A DNA stretch of 32,222 bases from Bacteroidota bacterium. GTDB lineage: Bacteria > Bacteroidota > Ignavibacteria > UBA10030 > UBA8401. The notes beneath the pieces are model-generated. The model was not told the origin of the DNA, did not search any database, and saw only the letters and a list, made by a program, of their open reading frames with translations. Location of the stretch: the NCBI GenBank assembly GCA_028749215.1, contig JAQUOA010000008.1, positions 1-32,222 on the forward strand, in the 5' to 3' direction. Position numbers and translations under genes: made by a program. Shown here piece after piece: positions 29,718 to 32,222 of this stretch (its first letter is position 1; each line of letters begins with the position of its first letter).

Positions 29718-29753
29718 CTATTGCATAAAGAAATTTTTACTTTACAGCTAAAA

Positions 29754-32222
29754 TTAAATAGTTACCTTCGATTTTTTTCGTGCTTTTCGAACAAGCACAA
29801 CTTCTTCCTCTTTGATGTCGACATTTTCATCTACCGCTGGTTTTTCAATCACGCGAGCCGGCTTCTTTGATGTCACCAACACTTCCCGGAATTTCTTTAA
29901 TCCGGTACCGGCTGGAATAAGGTGGCCCATAATGACATTTTCTTTTAAGCCAAGCAGGTTATCAACTTTAGCTTCTATGGCAGCATCAGTAAGAACTTTT
30001 GTTGTTTCCTGGAATGATGCCGCAGAAATAAAGCTTTCCGTCGACAATGATGCTGTCGTAATTCCGAGAAGTACCGGTTCAGAAAGTGCCGGTTCAGAAT
30101 CGCGGGACTCAATGGTTTTCTTTTCTTTCTTCTTCAGTTCAACATTGAGTTCCTTCACTTTCTTCTTCTCAACAACTGTATTGTTTTTCAGCTTTGAATC
30201 TCCCTTGTGCTCAACAAAAATCGTGCCTTCGAGTTTTCGATTTTCTTCTTCAAATTTAACTTTGTCGATATAATCGCCTTCAAGAAAATGTGTATCACCG
30301 GGTTCTGTCACCCGAACTTTTTGCATCATTTGTCGAACAATGATTTCGATGTGTTTATCATTAATCTTCACACCTTGCATTCGATACACTTCTTGAATTT
30401 CATTCACCAAGTATTCTTGCACTGCACTGGTTCCTTTGATACGAAGAATATCATGCGGATCAATCGCACCATCGGATAAACGTTCACCGCTTCGAATAAT
30501 ATCATTTTCCTGTACAAGCACGTGCTTGCCAAGGGCAATCATATATACTTTCTTCTCTTTGCCATCATGACTTGTCACAATCACTTCACGCGAACCTCGT
30601 TTTTGAGCTCCGAAAGAAACTGTTCCATCAATTTCACTTACCACTGAAGGATCTGACGGTGACCGTGCTTCAAAAAGCTCGGTGACTCTTGGCAAACCAC
30701 CGGTGATGTCTCGTGTCTTTCCAATATCTCGCGGAATTTTGACAAGAACTGTTCCCCCAGAAATTGCTTCACCATCATCAACCAGGATATGAGCGCGCGT
30801 CGGAATAATGTAGTTGGCAATTTTCTTTCCGGCTTTATCAACGATCATAATTGACGGACTTAAATTGCGATCGCGAGATTCAATGACAACTTTTTGAATG
30901 TGTCCTGTTTGTTCGTCGGGCTCATCACGATAGGTGATGTTCTCTTTCAAATCTTGATACTTTACTTCGCCGGCGTGTTCAGACATAATGGTTGCGTTGT
31001 AAGGATCCCACTCGTACAGCAATTGACCCTTTTTTACCGCCGCACCATCTGTTAACTGAAGCATAGCGCCGTATGGGACATCATATTTCGTAAGGACGGC
31101 ATGGTCGCTGTTCAAGACATGAATGATGCCGCTTCGTCCGAGCGATAATATTTTTTCTCCCTCTTCGGTCGTCACTTTAATTGCTTTGATACCTTCGTAC
31201 TTTACAAACCCATCAAATTTTGATGTGATATGTGATTGGGATGCAATTAAACTTGCCGTACCGCCGGTATGGAATGTTCGCAGTGTCAACTGAGTTCCGG
31301 GTTCACCGATAGACTGGGCGGCGATGATACCAACTGTTTCGCCGACTTCAACCAGTTTGCCTGTTGTCAAGTTACGTCCGTAGCATTTTGCACACACACC
31401 CCGTTTCGATTCGCACGTGAGCACGGAACGAATTTCAATTAGTTCCAAAGATGTTTCGGAAATAACTTGGGCGATCTCTTCATCAATAATTTCTCCGCTC
31501 TTTACCAACACTTTTCCTGACATTGGATCTTTTACATCGTGAACGGAAACGCGGCCGAGAATTCTTTCTGAAAGAGGTTCCTTTACATCTTCACCTTCCT
31601 TCAATGCACCGGTAAGTACACCGCGGAACGTGCCGCAATCTCCCTCGGAGATAATGGCATCCTGCGCAACGTCGACAAGACGGCGTGTAAGATATCCGGC
31701 ATCAGCCGTTTTCATCGCTGTATCTGCAAGACCTTTACGCGCTCCGTGTGTTGAAATAAAATATTCTAGAATTGACAAGCCTTCACGGAAATTCGCAGTG
31801 ATTGCATTTTCAATCAACTCACCGGTTGCACCGGAAAGTGATTTTTGCGGTTTCGCCATCAATCCGCGCATTCCGGCAAGCTGACGCACCTGCTCCTTGG
31901 AACCGCGGGCGCCGGAATCGATCATCATATAGATAGAGTTGAAACCTTCTCGTGAATTTTGCAGTGATTCAAATAAACGTTCGGCAACGCGGCTGGTGGT
32001 GCGTGTCCAGATATCAATAACTTTATTGTAGCGCTCGCCGTTGGTGATGAAACCATTTTGATACTGGCGTTCAACCGAATCAATTTCTTTTTGCGCCTTA
32101 ACAATCAGCTCTTCTTTTTCTTTCGGCACAGCAACATCAGAAACGTTTACCGACAATCCGCCTTTCATGGCGTACGTAAAGCCAAGGTTTTTCATATCAT
32201 CAAGAAACTTTGCCGTGCGCAT
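29754..32222 (-). CDS. rpoC: DNA-directed RNA polymerase subunit beta' (C-terminal part; truncated at the window edge)
   Basis: [73 protein letters not shown]; zinc site [77 protein letters not shown]. The Met at 32222 is internal. Confidence 0.98.
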   Translation of the reverse strand: MRTAKFLDDMKNLGFTYAMKGGLSVNVSDVAVPKEKEELIVKAQKEIDSVERQYQNGFITNGERYNKVIDIWTRTTSRVAERLFESLQNSREGFNSIYMMIDSGARGSKEQVRQLAGMRGLMAKPQKSLSGATGELIENAITANFREGLSILEYFISTHGARKGLADTAMKTADAGYLTRRLVDVAQDAIISEGDCGTFRGVLTGALKEGEDVKEPLSERILGRVSVHDVKDPMSGKVLVKSGEIIDEEIAQVISETSLELIEIRSVLTCESKRGVCAKCYGRNLTTGKLVEVGETVGIIAAQSIGEPGTQLTLRTFHTGGTASLIASQSHITSKFDGFVKYEGIKAIKVTTEEGEKILSLGRSGIIHVLNSDHAVLTKYDVPYGAMLQLTDGAAVKKGQLLYEWDPYNATIMSEHAGEVKYQDLKENITYRDEPDEQTGHIQKVVIESRDRNLSPSIMIVDKAGKKIANYIIPTRAHILVDDGEAISGGTVLVKIPRDIGKTRDITGGLPRVTELFEARSPSDPSVVSEIDGTVSFGAQKRGSREVIVTSHDGKEKKVYMIALGKHVLVQENDIIRSGERLSDGAIDPHDILRIKGTSAVQEYLVNEIQEVYRMQGVKINDKHIEIIVRQMMQKVRVTEPGDTHFLEGDYIDKVKFEEENRKLEGTIFVEHKGDSKLKNNTVVEKKKVKELNVELKKKEKKTIESRDSEPALSEPVLLGITTASLSTESFISAASFQETTKVLTDAAIEAKVDNLLGLKENVIMGHLIPAGTGLKKFREVLVTSKKPARVIEKPAVDENVDIKEEEVVLVRKARKKSKVTI

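Noticed and set aside
30060-30260. Lys-rich, low-complexity stretch in RpoC ([35 protein letters not shown]) considered as a novel insertion
   Set aside because: It appears collinear with the corresponding variable segment in other FCB beta' subunits, with conserved flanks ([16 protein letters not shown]...[15 protein letters not shown]); probably ordinary divergence.
1-32222. CRISPR arrays, transposases, integrases, phage structural genes or toxin-antitoxin pairs
   Set aside because: No direct-repeat arrays and no matching ORFs were seen by eye. The CI-like HTH gene alone does not indicate a prophage.

Overview
The window looks like a chromosomal housekeeping locus from an FCB-group bacterium (Bacteroidota/Ignavibacteriota-like; the assignment is inference from protein character). 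The minus strand carries an almost uninterrupted superoperon. In transcription order it reads: rpoC (C-terminal part, cut by the window end), rpsL, rpsG, fusA, tuf, rpsJ, rplC, rplD, rplW, rplB, rpsS, rplV, rpsC, rplP, rpmC, rpsQ, rplN, rplX, rplE, rpsN, rpsH, rplF, rplR, [tRNA-Gln], rpsE, rpmD, rplO, secY, map, infA, rpmJ, rpsM, rpsK, rpsD, rpoA, rplQ, engB/ysxC, a class V aminotransferase, serA. The left ~6.6 kb is accessory: a TonB-dependent receptor (minus, runs off the left edge), a secreted repeat protein that may be a beta-propeller, and a plus-strand module of a CI-like HTH protein, a LytS-type histidine kinase and a LytTR response regulator. The best second-look items are a tRNA-Gln(UUG) gene between rplR and rpsE, the seven-repeat secreted protein, perfect hairpins in ribosomal-operon gaps (notably tuf-rpsJ), TTG start codons on four small-subunit protein genes, and the HTH/LytS/LytTR module with a possible overlapping leader ORF. 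I see no CRISPR array, transposon, prophage or clearly new multi-gene system.
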